A DNA stretch of 64,000 bases from Notholithocarpus densiflorus (taxonomy: Eukaryota; Streptophyta; Magnoliopsida; Fagales; Fagaceae), in NCBI GenBank assembly GCA_030021035.2, contig JARYZH020000229.1, positions 62,001 through 126,000 of the forward strand. Direction: 5' to 3'. The notes beneath the pieces were generated by a model. The model saw nothing but the letters and a program-made list of their open reading frames with translations, was not told the DNA's origin and searched no databases. Of the stretch, positions 1-12,174 are shown piece after piece (position 1 is the stretch's first letter; each line of letters starts with the position of its first letter). A program made the position numbers and the translations under genes.

Positions 1-934
1 ACAGAAGGTTTTAATGACTATCAAAGGAAGCAAATATTTAAATTTACTAAAATAATTTTTTTTAAAATTTATTATTTCAAATATTTGATCTAAATATTAG
101 TATAGAATTATGAAAAGTCATGCATACTATATACACAAACACATTATTGATATTATCAATTTTATTTTTATATTAATACAATAGGAATGATACTCAATTT
201 TTTTAAAACAGCCCTATAAAGTTCCAGATAGGATTGCAAGAAAACTAAAATTGCAACAGAAATGAATTCCAAACCCAATGATTCAAAAATCCAGCGGAAG
301 GAACAAAATTTCAGTGAAAATCCACAATAAGAAAAGAAAAGTAAAGTAAAACACTAATTTTAGATTCAGACTAATTTTAGAAAAGTAAATCTGAACCAAA
401 TCAATTACCTTCAATGAAACTAAACAAAAACAACAATCAATAATAGCTCAAAGAACATCAAATTTTAGAGTCAGACAAATGTCTTCTCAATCTTCAGTTT
501 GATTGAATTGAATTACAATAAAAGTATTTTGGGTAACAAATAATAGATGTCTTCTTTATTCGCCCCTTAACCAAAGCCCTATTTTTATCTTGTTATTGAC
601 TCAGCCAAGAGCCAAACCCCCAAAAAAGAATCATGTTAGCCATAAGCCCTATTATTAGATTAACAATATAGTTTCTCCATTTAGTTGTTAATGAAATCCT
701 ATTTTACACCATAACATTTTGAAAAAAAAAAAAACTAATTTTTTGTGTGAAGGTAGAGTTATTGAAGGAATTAAACTCTCAAAATGTTCCTTCACTGAAA
801 CGGAAAGTGTAATCTAAAGGCAATGGACTTTAAAAACCGTTACTTTCATACCACAAGGGTTAGATCATTTATACATATACACTCACGTACAAATAAAAAC
901 CATGACATAAATTTGGAGTAAACATAAGAATCAT
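1..934. other. AT-rich intergenic sequence, no gene seen
   Basis: No open frame longer than short noise and no recognisable domain on either strand. The sequence is AT-rich with several A and T runs. It lies upstream of the RNase J promoter and may hold degenerate repeats, but I could not assign any. Confidence 0.5.
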
Positions 935-1254
935 TAGAGCACTCACATCCGTGTTTGCATAATAGAAAAAGAAACACATTTTAGCCAATTAAGCCTAAAA
1001 TTTATCTATATCAAGTAATACAAAGTTGAGTAAAAATACCCAGTTAGCGATTGCTACAAATTTCGTTTATGTTTACATTAACACTATTAATTTTACATTT
1101 AATTTTTATTCCTTATTTACATATCTTGGGAATGAAGGTAGAGAGTGAATAATAATTATTGTGTGTGAAGAAAATGAAACAATTAAAAGAATCAAGAAAA
1201 AATGATATTTTAGTGTAAAATAGATAATATGTAAACAACAATTTTTGCACGAGC
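935..1254 (-). repeat. MITE of the GAGCAYTCACATC family, truncated
   Basis: The left edge, GAGCACTCACATCCGTG, is the terminus of a dispersed element whose other members are at 22255..22690 and 62812..63205. Read on the minus strand, the interior carries the same landmarks as those copies in the same order: a TGCAAAAATT stretch, TCTATTTTACAC, and then TTAATTGTTTC followed by CTTCACAC. The other end appears cut by the adjoining MITE at 1263. It has no coding capacity. Family membership rests on comparison within this window only. Confidence 0.5.
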
Positions 1255-1262
1255 AAATAACA

Positions 1263-1440
1263 GGGCAAAATTTGCTAAACAGTATCATTTTAGAAATTTT
1301 TTTGGTAAATAGCATTAAACTCGAGTTTTTGGAACTTGAGTTTGTCAAACTCGAATTTCATTTACTTAACTAATTAACTTCGTCCATGTATTACTTTCCT
1401 AAATCTTTTCTAAAAACATGCTGATTGGCAAATTTTGCCC
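1263..1440. mobile_element. 178-bp MITE with terminal inverted repeats and 8-9 bp target-site duplication
   Basis: The element starts GGGCAAAATTTGC and ends with the inverse, GCAAATTTTGCCC. AAATAACA is repeated directly outside both ends (1255..1262 and 1441..1448). The next base, G, also matches, so the duplication is 8 bp (hAT-like) or 9 bp (Mutator-like). The interior holds a short CTCGAG-centred palindrome family, with CTCGAGTT and AACTTGAG motifs near 1320-1360. It is non-coding and lies about 200 bp upstream of the inferred RNase J start of transcription, so it may have contributed promoter sequence. Confidence 0.75.
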
Positions 1441-1513
1441 AAATAACAGTTTTATATACATAAGACTTTTATAAAAACAAACAAAAACGACACACCGTTT
1501 ACACCAAATTTTC

Positions 1514-1660
1514 CACACGTGGGAGGGAAAGATCTTGAGTGGCACACGTGTTATATTGTTTCTTAGAATTTTAGACCAAAAAAGATAAAATCAGAAAGAT
1601 AATAGCATTGATATTTATATATTTCTCAACCTTACAAAAAAAAAAAATCTCACAGCCTCT
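1514..1660 (+). promoter_or_regulatory. Putative RNase J core promoter: two G-boxes and a TATA-like box
   Basis: Two CACGTG G-boxes occur 29 bp apart (1516..1521 and 1545..1550), each inside an ACACGTG context. A TTTATATATT TATA-like sequence lies at 1614..1623, about 240 bp before the chosen start codon, which would put transcription start near 1645-1655. Just downstream are telo-box-like AAAACCCT (near 1706) and TTAGGGTTT (near 1751) motifs, common in plant genes for organelle or ribosome biogenesis. G-boxes bind bZIP and bHLH factors, which suggests light or ABA input. That is inference from motifs only. Confidence 0.5.
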
Positions 1661-1859
1661 CTTTCTTTCCATTTCCCGCTCCAAAACCAGAGCTCTAAAT
1701 ACTTAAAACCCTCACTCACTCACTCACTCACTCAAAGTGCTAAAATCTCTTAGGGTTTCGTTTTTTTTTTTATTTGGCGTTTCGAAGTTTCGAAACCACA
1801 TGAAATCGGCGTTTCGTGATGGTTTTACTCTGTCGAGTGCGCTGAGCTCGCATCAGAGA

Positions 1860-4800
1860 ATGGCTGCCTTTGGAGCTCTCTCGCTGTGTCCGTACAGCCT
1901 CTTGTGCCGTCCGAAGTACACGACGAAACGTTTCGTTTCGTGCTCGGTTGGTTCTCATACTAGTAGTATAGGTAATATACTACGCTTCGAATTTGCTACA
2001 GTGTTGGTTTTGTTAGTAATGGTTAGCTTATGTTTGGTTGCTGAGAAAAAAAAAATGAAAGAAAAAGTAAAACAAAGAAGAAGAAGTTTTGTTTTGTGTT
2101 TGTGTTGTGTTGGATTTAATGTTAAATAATGGAAATTTTAGCAAATTTGTGATTGTTTAGTGTTCGTAGTAATGTGAAGTTGGTGATTGATTACTGAGAA
2201 AATGGAAGAAAGGAAAAAGGTTTTATGTTGTTTTGCATTCGAGGTTCGCGTGGAAAACATTGCTTGGTTTTTCTTTTTGAGCTGTGGTATTAGGTGAGAG
2301 CTATAAGCGTCTCTGTTTTGGTTACTGTTTTTGCACATTTTCTTTGTAATTTGAAGTTGCTGTTTGGTTGCTGAGAAAATGGAAGAAAAGGGAAGTTTTG
2401 TTTGGTTTTTCATTCTAGCTTCACTTAGAAAACATTGCTTGCCTTTCATTTTTGAGCTGAGAATGGTGAGAGCTATAAGCTTCTATGTTTTTGTTGTTTT
2501 GCGCATTTTTTTAGTAATTTTAAGTTGCTGGGAAAGTGGAAGAAAAGAAAAGTATTTTTGCACTCACATTTACTTATAAAACATTGCTTGCTTTTTTCTT
2601 TTTGAACTGAAATATTTGAGAACTATAAGCATCCAATTGTAAAGTTCTTGTTTTGACTGTTCTTTCTTTGTATTTTTAAAATTGGGATTAAGGACTAGCT
2701 TTGGTTTGCACATTTGTGTAAATTTAAAATCTAATCCCAAATGAAGAATTATATTGAGAATAGCTGTATTTTGGTTATTGTAATTTCTGTTATTTGTTTT
2801 ATTTTTTAGAATTGGCATCTTTTTTAAATGCTGTTTCTTCTAATATTAGTTTAAATGCTGACCCCAAAATTTTGGAATTAAGGCTTTGTTGTTGTTGTTC
2901 TTCTTCTTCTTCTTTTTCTTATGTTAGACACACGTAGATCTAAAGTACCGCGTAAAAGATCGGGAAAGATGGATGGGCCAAGGAAAAGTATGGAAGACTC
3001 GGTTCAGCGCAAGATGGAACAATTTTATGAGGGGTCTGATGGCCCACCCCTCCGTGTTCTTCCAATTGGGGGCCTGGGTGAAATCGGGATGAATTGCATG
3101 CTTGTGGGAAATTATGATCGATACATACTGATTGATGCTGGTGTCATGTTTCCAGAGTAAGATTTGAACACTTGTTTGCTATGGTTTTAAATCCTGAAGA
3201 ATTGCATCTTGGTGATTACTGATTATAGTTTGCTATCTAAAGATTTTGTTTCTAATGGAGGATTTGTCCCCAAAAACTACTCATAATTTTTGTTGCTTTA
3301 AGAGGTTACCAGATTTCAAATTCTGATCTAAATTGTCAAATAAATCCCCTCTTCTTGGCTACATCTACTACGGAGGAAATTTTACATGACAAGGAAAATT
3401 TTCTACTAAGGACTTTCTTTAGTTCCTGGATGCCTTGAGTTTTTGTTAACCATTATTGTGGTTTTACTTAATTTTTCTTTTTTATATTTGCCTGCTCATT
3501 TCCTTTGTATACTTCCCGTGGATGTACTAGGGTTGTGCCTTTTGTGCTTTTTCATTAATGGATTTTTATTAATTATGAATAAAGAATTAGAGGAAGTAGT
3601 TTTCCACTTGCACTTTGGAGTAGTTGTCATATTTTTCTCTGAAAATTGCTTTTTTGCTGATTTAGCTTTAACTACATGTTTTTTCTAATGTATTGACATC
3701 ATACTACTCACTTGTATTTCAGCTATGATGAACTTGGAGTCCAAAAAATTGTACCTGATACCACATTTATCAAAAGATGGAGTCACAAAATTGAAGCAGT
3801 TGTTATAACACATGGCCATGAAGATCACATTGGTGCGTTGCCTTGGGTAAAGTTTCCTTCTGCTTATTCATCTTAAAAGATAAAGAGATTCCTTCTGCTT
3901 CTTGGAAATGATATTTTGACTGAATACTGATGGATCTAGTACTTGGTTATTTATCTTGTTAAGTCTATTAGGTCTTTGTGGCAAAGTCTTTGTAATGGGG
4001 CATGAGGCCAAATTGTTTCTCATGTTTTATCATTGATGAATTTGGAGGGACACTGCATTGGCACTTGCATCTGGTGAAAGGGGAAAAATTGGTGCCTTGG
4101 CTGATGGCTTGCAGTTGTAGGGCATCTGATGGGCTTCAACAAAGACTTCTGACAACAATTAAACAATCTTCATTGTTTAATTGTAGGACCCAGATTTATT
4201 GCCATTGGCTAGTTGGAATGGAATTGTCATCAAACCTTAAGGATACGTTTGGCATTGTGCATTGTTTAAGTGATGTCTCCATTGTCATTGTTAACTACAC
4301 TCCTTATTTCTACCATAGCAAAGCTGTGTGCATTCATTTAATCTATTTATGGAACACTCTGTTTATTATTTTCCTTTGAGATAATCTCAGATTATTAAAC
4401 TAAGGAAAGTATGAAAAGATAAGCAGGCCTATCTCTCTCTCTCTTGTATTATTGCCACAAAAGAATTCCTGAAGTAAATATTACCATAATGTGATGATTT
4501 ACTTTTAAAATTATTACTTTTATGTATTTAGTTATTGTTTCAAGTTGCCTAGCGTTTATCATTTTCATTTTCTTTATAATGCAGGATAGAAGCTTTAGTG
4601 GCTTTGATACCTACTTTGTTGTAGGATCTTTAGGAATTCAACACCAAGTTAGGGTTCTAGATGAGATCTTGAAGGGTTTTTGATAGGGTTTGATGTTTAA
4701 GGTTTTAGGTAGGGTTTGGTAACAAAAAGATTGGATCTTGAATTAACCGGTGAATAGAACAAGAAATAAAGAAAGATAAACCCTAGGCAATCACAGCGGA

Positions 4801-5367
4801 CCCTCTTTGATTGGTCTCAATGTTGGGGTTATTCGGATTGTTCTACCCTTTTGGATTTTCTTTCATCTATTAGAATAGATTAGGGGCTGCTTCTATCTTT
4901 TTGTTCCTTTGTTCACTACCGTGAACTCTTTGTGTTTCTCTTGCTATTCTTTTATTAATAATATTCTCTTCTTACTTATCAAAAAAAAAAGGAAGGAGAT
5001 CTCAAAGCTTTCAAATAAGCTGTTGGAATTTTATTGAATTCAATTTCTCTATATCTCTATTTTATTGATTACATGAAGACTATTTATCAAAAATTGATTA
5101 CATGAAGACTATTATGTTGGGTAAATTATTTTATGAAGCCATCCTCTCATAATATGTGAGACCCACACATCTATTTTAGTATAGGGTAAATCAGGTAATT
5201 ACCAAACCACCCCTATTTTAGTTGAGTAACTAGTTGCTCAAAATCTTCTATTATTATTTATCAAGTTTGCTTCTGGTTCTGCCAAATTGCAGTAGAAAAC
5301 TGTGTTGAAACTTGACTTCCAATTCTTGATATTCATGTTTTTATTTGGAATGTTAACTCAATCTATT

Positions 5368-5404
<37 letters not shown>

Positions 5405-8400
5405 TGTCTGCAAAGTATATAACCAGATATTAATGACTCACATGGTTTCTGAAACAGTCATGAAGGAAACTGAAGTGCCTCCAGAACTGTATTAGACCAA
5501 GAAGCTCTTGAAAATTAAATGATTTATTTTTCTTTTTCTTATCCTTCTCTCTCTCTCTTTAAACTTTAGGATTGAACTTTTAAGCATTATGCTCTTTATG
5601 TGTTTCTGCTGTTACAGATTTTCACTAGGTTTAATGCTGTATAAACAGGTAATTCCTGCTTTGGATTCTCGTACACCAATATTTGCATCTTCCTTTACAA
5701 TGGAGGTACTTTTCATGGGATTTAATTTCATATAAATATAAACACGCGCACGCACACACAAACATAAATTTTATGAATGTGCTGCTTTCCAAAAACTTGA
5801 TATGTCAACCAATAATGATTTTCCTGTAAGTTAAGTATAAGTCACTGTTTCTGGAGCCTTTTCTTCTTGTATCCTTGGGTTGTGTAAATATTTGTTTCTG
5901 TTCATACTAGTACAGAAAGGTAATACTTTTTATTTTTCAACAGCTTATTAAAAAGCGTTTAAAGGAGAACGGGATTTTTGTTCCTTCTAGACTTAGGGTA
6001 TTTAGAACACGGAGGAAGTTTGTGGCTGGGCCATTTGAAATAGAGCCTATCAGGGTTACCCATTCCATTCCTGATTGTTGTGGATTAGTTCTTCGCTGCG
6101 CTGATGGTACAATTCTTCATACTGGGGACTGGAAGGTAAAACTAACTTATATATGCTTTTTCCTCTTCTTTACTTTCATTCTCAAGGTGTATGAGAGTTT
6201 AACGTTCAACAGATTGATGAAACACCGTTGGATGGTAAAGTTTTTGATCGTAAAGCTTTAGAGGAACTTTCAAATGAAGGAGTAACATTGGTAAGTCACT
6301 TGGATCTTTTTTATTATATTTTTCGTATTTTTTATGTTGATATAATGCATATAAAAGGAAATTCATCAGGTTTCACTTTGGGGGAGAGGTATGGGTTCAC
6401 GAGTTGGGCGGTTAAGAGGCAATATAACCATAAAAATGAGTGTAGGGGAAGTGAGAATGTTAAGATGAATAAGTGGGAATATATGGAAAGATAAGATTCG
6501 AAATGAGGACATCCGTTTAAAGATAGCGGTAGCTCCTTCTGATAAAAAGATGAGGGAAAATCACTTGAGATGGTTTGGTCATGTTCAGAGGAGAGCGAGT
6601 AATGAACCGGTAAGAAAGAGTGAGTCGATCCACGTTGAGGAACGGAAATAGCCTGAGGAAAGCCAAAAATAACATTGGTAGAAGTAATAAAAAAAAAGAC
6701 ATGTCAATTAGGGAAGTAACAAAGAGCATGACTTTAAATAAGATAGAGTGGAGAAAAATAATTAATGTGGCCAACCCAATCTAATCTGTCAAGGATCCAT
6801 AGCCAACTCCAAATTTTGGACTAAGGCTTTTTGGTTGTTGTTGTATGGGTTCACGAGGACCAAAACACTAAAATATGAGCTCCATGTGTTAGTTGCCTAA
6901 TGAACCAATTGTACCAGTCCCCTTTTCTGAGGTCTAGTTCCAGGGGTCCTCTATTTACCCTTAAAAAAACAGGCTCCACCTTTTTGTGCTAATAGTAAAA
7001 TCATCAGGAGGTATTCATGTTGTCAATGCTATTGGCGAGTAATATTTTCTAATCCTGATATAATTTTATTGGCTGAATCTTTGATTGTGATTTTTAGGAA
7101 GCTCAAGAGTTCCCTTCCATTAATAAAATTCCTTATCCAGAAAAAAAAAATGCTAGTACCTTATTTGGATTTTATGAGACTTGTATGGCTGCCTTCTATA
7201 TGGAGAGGAGTTTTTCACAAACATAGGGTTTTTGTGTGTGTCTAGAAATTGTACTCAAATGTTTCAAAATTTCTCTCTTCTTTTGCAATCTTGTGGTTGA
7301 AAGGTTTAGACTGGCATCTGATGCCTTGTATATCTTGTTTTTGCTTTGTCCTTAGTGGTTATAATGCCTTTGTTTTTGTTAGTCTTCTCTGTTTGATTAA
7401 CCGATGTTCTCTTTGTAGGATTTTGTCTATATATTGTGTTAATGTGGAAATAAAAAAAATGCCATTTCAGTTTACAGCTTCATTTAAAGTATCCACAGAG
7501 AATAGAAGCAAATGAAAAATTAGCAATTAATGCACATGACTTTGCAGATGATGAGTGACTCAACAAATATTCTCTCACCTGGAAGGACAATTAGCGAATC
7601 TGTAGTGGCAAATTCATTGTTGAGGCGTATTTCTGAAGCTAAGGGAAGGGTAATTACAACTCAGTTTGCATCAAATATACACCGCCTTGGAAGTGTGAAA
7701 GCTGCTGCTGATTTAACTGGCAGAAAATTGGTATGTTCTCCCCAGCTCCTCTAATGTCATGCAGTTGTACTTTCTTTGTTATAATACTCTGCACTCTTGT
7801 ATTTTCAAGATAGAATGTGTCTTAGAAGTTGTGATATAATGATTTGTGATAGGTATTTGTTGGGATGTCCTTAAGGACATATCTGGATGCAGCTTGGAAG
7901 GATGGAAAGGCACCAATTGATCCATCAACTCTGGTAAAATAACACGTATAAGATTTCTTCTGTCCCTTAGCCTGTTTTCTTTTACTTGTGGCTACACAGT
8001 TCTCAAGTTTGGAAGTTTTTATGTGGTGTGACACTTAAAGGGAGAGAACAATTAAGAGCTCAATTCACTTTATGTTAGAGTTGTGAAAAAATTGGCTTCC
8101 AGCCATCTGCTATATTTGGCTGGACAGAATTAAACTAAATTCATCTCAACTCAAAACTGAATCCCAATTAAGTGTGGTTGTTTATGTGAATCCTTCTTTG
8201 CCATTTAACTGCATCAGGGGCGTAATTGCTGAGGCGTTGCATAAACATGTTGATCAAATATGAACCACTGTTGTTAGTGTCAATGTAGTAACTTTTTGAT
8301 CAGATGCATCCATAGGATGCAAGTTCGATCCAACATGTTGGATCCAATTTCTTCTTCCACCTTTGTTGTAATCTTTAATTTATTTTTTTATAATAATTTT

Positions 8401-11400
8401 TATCACAAATTGGCAATAGGGAGGCTTGAACCTCTAACCTCACCTTTGTTATACTTTATTATCATATCCTTTTGTATGGCACTCTGAAGTCCAATTAAAA
8501 GGGGAGGGTTGTGATAGATTAACGACTTGCATAACAAATTTTGTAATATGTAATGAACATGGGCCAACCCCAATTATTTGGGATTAAGGATAATGTTAGT
8601 TATTAAAAAGAGAAGAAGAAACAGTCATAAGGTCTGGAAGTGTAGCAGCCTCTATTTCTGGCTATTACACGCTGGCTCTGTAACTTCTGGTTCAACTGAA
8701 CTAAGTTTCAGTTCAAGTCTTTGTCCGAATTTCATTAAGATGAGATTAAATATGGGGAAAGAACAATATTGGCATATAAATCTGTCTGCCAATGCTAATC
8801 ATCATATACAAATCTACATTAATATCAGCATTGTTCATATTGCTCCTTTCATTTATAAATTTTTCATCAAGCTCTTGATTTTTTCTGTCCTCCACTCTTT
8901 CTAATTTATAGGTGAAAATTGAGGATATTGATGCCTATGCTCCAAAGGATTTGTTAATTGTCACAACTGGCTCTCAAGTAAGTTATTCTAGTTGCCCTTG
9001 GTGGCTGCCTGGTTCCATTGACAGCATTATATTTATTGGACCAATTTAGCTGGCATATCACTATGTTGTATATTATATGTCAGGCAGAACCACGAGCTGC
9101 CTTAAATCTTGCATCATATGGAGGTAGTCATTCTCTTAAACTGAGCAAGGAAGATGTAATATTGTACTCAGCAAAGGTAACAACATTTTACAGAACTGTA
9201 GCCTGCTTTCAGAATTCTGTATACATTGAGAAAATTCTTTTCTGATTTTCTCTGAACATTTTTTTTTTTGTTATTTAATGAAAATTTTGGAAAACAGATT
9301 TACAGATGTTTTTACTTTGATTGGCCAGAAAGTGTTTAAAGTACAAAATATTTTGCACAATCACTTAGAAAAAGTTTGAAAGAGGGTGTTATAAATTTAA
9401 AAAAAAAAAAAAAAAACCTTATGATTCTGTTCCATTTTGTTTTTGTTTTCTTCTTTTATGTTCTTTCTATCAGAAAGGAACAGTGCAATCATTTTTAGAA
9501 AAGGAACAGTGCATTGTGTTGACGGTTGACCATGTTGAATATGTTCATATTGTAACTCCTACAAGTAGTCTGGTAACTCTGGTTTTAGGTTCAAGTATTG
9601 GTTCTCTACTATATTCTTTGGTGATAATTACTTCAATCAATTAATTACAAACGTTCCCAGCTATAGTCTTTAGAATTTTGATCTTTGGGGATTTCATTAT
9701 GGTTACATTTAGATCTTCTTTCTAAGCTTCATTACATAGTCAAGTTAATAAAATTGTATCTGGTTTTAAATACCTTTAGGTAATCCCTGGTAATGAATCT
9801 CGAGTGATGAAAATGTTAAACCGGATATCAGAGATTGGATCGTCAATTGTAATGGGGAAGAATGAGGGCCTACATACATCTGGTCATGGATATCGAGGAG
9901 AACTGGTAAGTTTCATTGTCAGTTTTCAAAATTTGAATTTTCCTACATTATTGTATTTTTATTATTTTTTTCTAATCTTCTTAAACATTTTTGTTTAATT
10001 ATAGAAGAGAGCAACAAAAATCTGATATCTTATAATCATGTTATTGTCATATCAATAATAGGATTACTCAAAGAAAGTAGACATGGTTAGGTTTTCTTGG
10101 GTTTTACTTTTTGAACACTTCTCTCTTTTTCATTTTATGATGACTAAATTTTCAAGAGAATTAGTTGCATATAAATAAGCCTGTAGGTTAATTCTAGGTC
10201 CCATGGGTGAGATCTAGTCAGGCCTCATAAATAATTTATTATGTACAGGCCTTGTTTCCATTATTCATGAACTAGATGCATCTGTCTTATTCCTCTGTCT
10301 TGCATATGATGAGATACTAATGAAATATGAAATGCATTTCTGCAGGAGGAAATACTTCAAATTGTGAAGCCACAACATTTTTTGCCCATACATGGAGAAC
10401 TCTTGTTTTTGAAAGAGCATGAATTACTTGGAAGATCAACTGGTATTCGACACAGTTGTGTAAGTCACTGCTTTGTTATTATGTTTAGTTGATAGATTAG
10501 TAGCTTAGCATGATGAAATGGATTCGGTAGGAAACTCTGACCGGCTTAGCTTCTAAATTCATCAGGCTTTCAGTATGATGAGATTGTATTTTAACAATTT
10601 TACTTAATAAGCATTTGGAATTAAGTTGGGACTTTAACTGGGGCAATGACTTTTCTGCTAGAGTTGAGATTGGAATGAGATTATGCATCTCATTATAGGC
10701 TAGATTGAGGATCAGTAAGGTTAATCATACTTTCAGCAAGATCAGTAAGGTTAAGCTATTGGGTTTGTTGTCACATTGAGTGTTCCTTCGGTTCACCTTC
10801 CCCTTTTACAATTGAGAGCTTAATATCGTGCATATGAACATGCTGCTTATGTACTTTTTTTTACTTAGTAGGGAGCTTTGTCACAATGGGCTTTAGTTTT
10901 CCATGACCTATTTTGGTCTTCTTTTTTGTTTTTTTTGGACAAGTATGACCTGTTCTCATCTTTTACATGGATAAAAAGATAACCCCTTTTGCTTGTCTTT
11001 GCTCACTAAATTCATATATATATAGAAGCTTCCATCCAACTATATGTCTGTAAAGTGTAAATTCTATGAACTCACGAGTCAAGGGAATTGTAGAACAATA
11101 ATTTAGGGAAAAAAAAAACTCCTCTTAGTGCTTGGCTTTTATTAGGGTTAACAAGTCCTCATGTCAGAATTTCATATTAAAGTGGAAGGGAAGATTGTCC
11201 TGTGTAATTACTTTGGTGTATAGCATGCCTATTATGATGCAAAATACTGGTTAGGATTCTATTGATGTTACAATATACACGTTTCATGTTATTTATAATA
11301 CGATATGATGAAAAAATTTAACGTGACTTAATTATATCAGGTTATAAAGAATGGGGAGATGCTTGGGGTCTCTCATTTGAGAAATAGAAGAGTTCTTTCT

Positions 11401-12143
11401 AGTGGTTTCACTTCCCTAGGGAAAGAGAATTTGCAGGTTAGTGATCAAGGGTTTTGCCTTGCCTATAATGAAAAGTTATTCTAGAAAATTCTTAGAGATC
11501 TAGTCTTGTATTGCAGTTGATGTATAGTGATGGCGATAAAGCATTTGGTACATCATCAGAACTTTGCATTGATGAGAGACAAAGGATTGCATCAGATGGC
11601 ATTATAGTGGTCAGGTAGTCCTCTTGGATCTTGCAGTACAGTTCAATATCATTGTCATCTATACAATGGCATCCTTATAACTCTCTTTTACAGCATGGAA
11701 ATTTTACGCCCTCAAAATGTAGATGGTATGATAGAGAATAGCTTGAAAGGGAAGATAAGAATCACTACAAGATGCTTATGGCTTGACAAAGGGAAGCTTT
11801 TAGATGCACTCCATAAAGCCGCTCATGCTGCACTTTCAAGCTTGCCTGTGAATTGTCCTCTATCCCACATGGAAAGAACTGTGGCTGAGCTATTGAGGAA
11901 GATGGTAAGGAAGTACAGTAGTAAAAGGCCTGAAGTCATTGCCATCGCTCTAGAGAACCCTGCGGCAGTTCTTTCTGATGAGGTAAATGCAAGGCTATCT
12001 GGAAAATCCCATGTTGGTTATGGGATATCAGCATTGAGAAAAGTGGTTGATGGACATTCAGAAGAAAATCAGTCTGATAGGATGCACACAGAAGACATTG
12101 CCAACATACAGTTAGAGCACTCTTTACAAAAAAATTTGAAAGG

Positions 12144-12174
<31 letters not shown>

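Noticed and set aside
1737..2129. 130-codon ORF starting before the RNase J start
   Set aside because: Begins at GTG and reads through the exon 1 donor into intron 1; only 1860..1971 of it is coding.
4002..4379. 125-codon ORF in intron 3
   Set aside because: No recognisable domain, lies inside an intron of a well-supported gene, and is absent as a conserved frame elsewhere in the window.
8386..8480. Possible minus-strand SINE (GAACCTCTAACC box-B complement)
   Set aside because: Only the B-box-like part is convincing; no A box, tail or target duplication could be placed.
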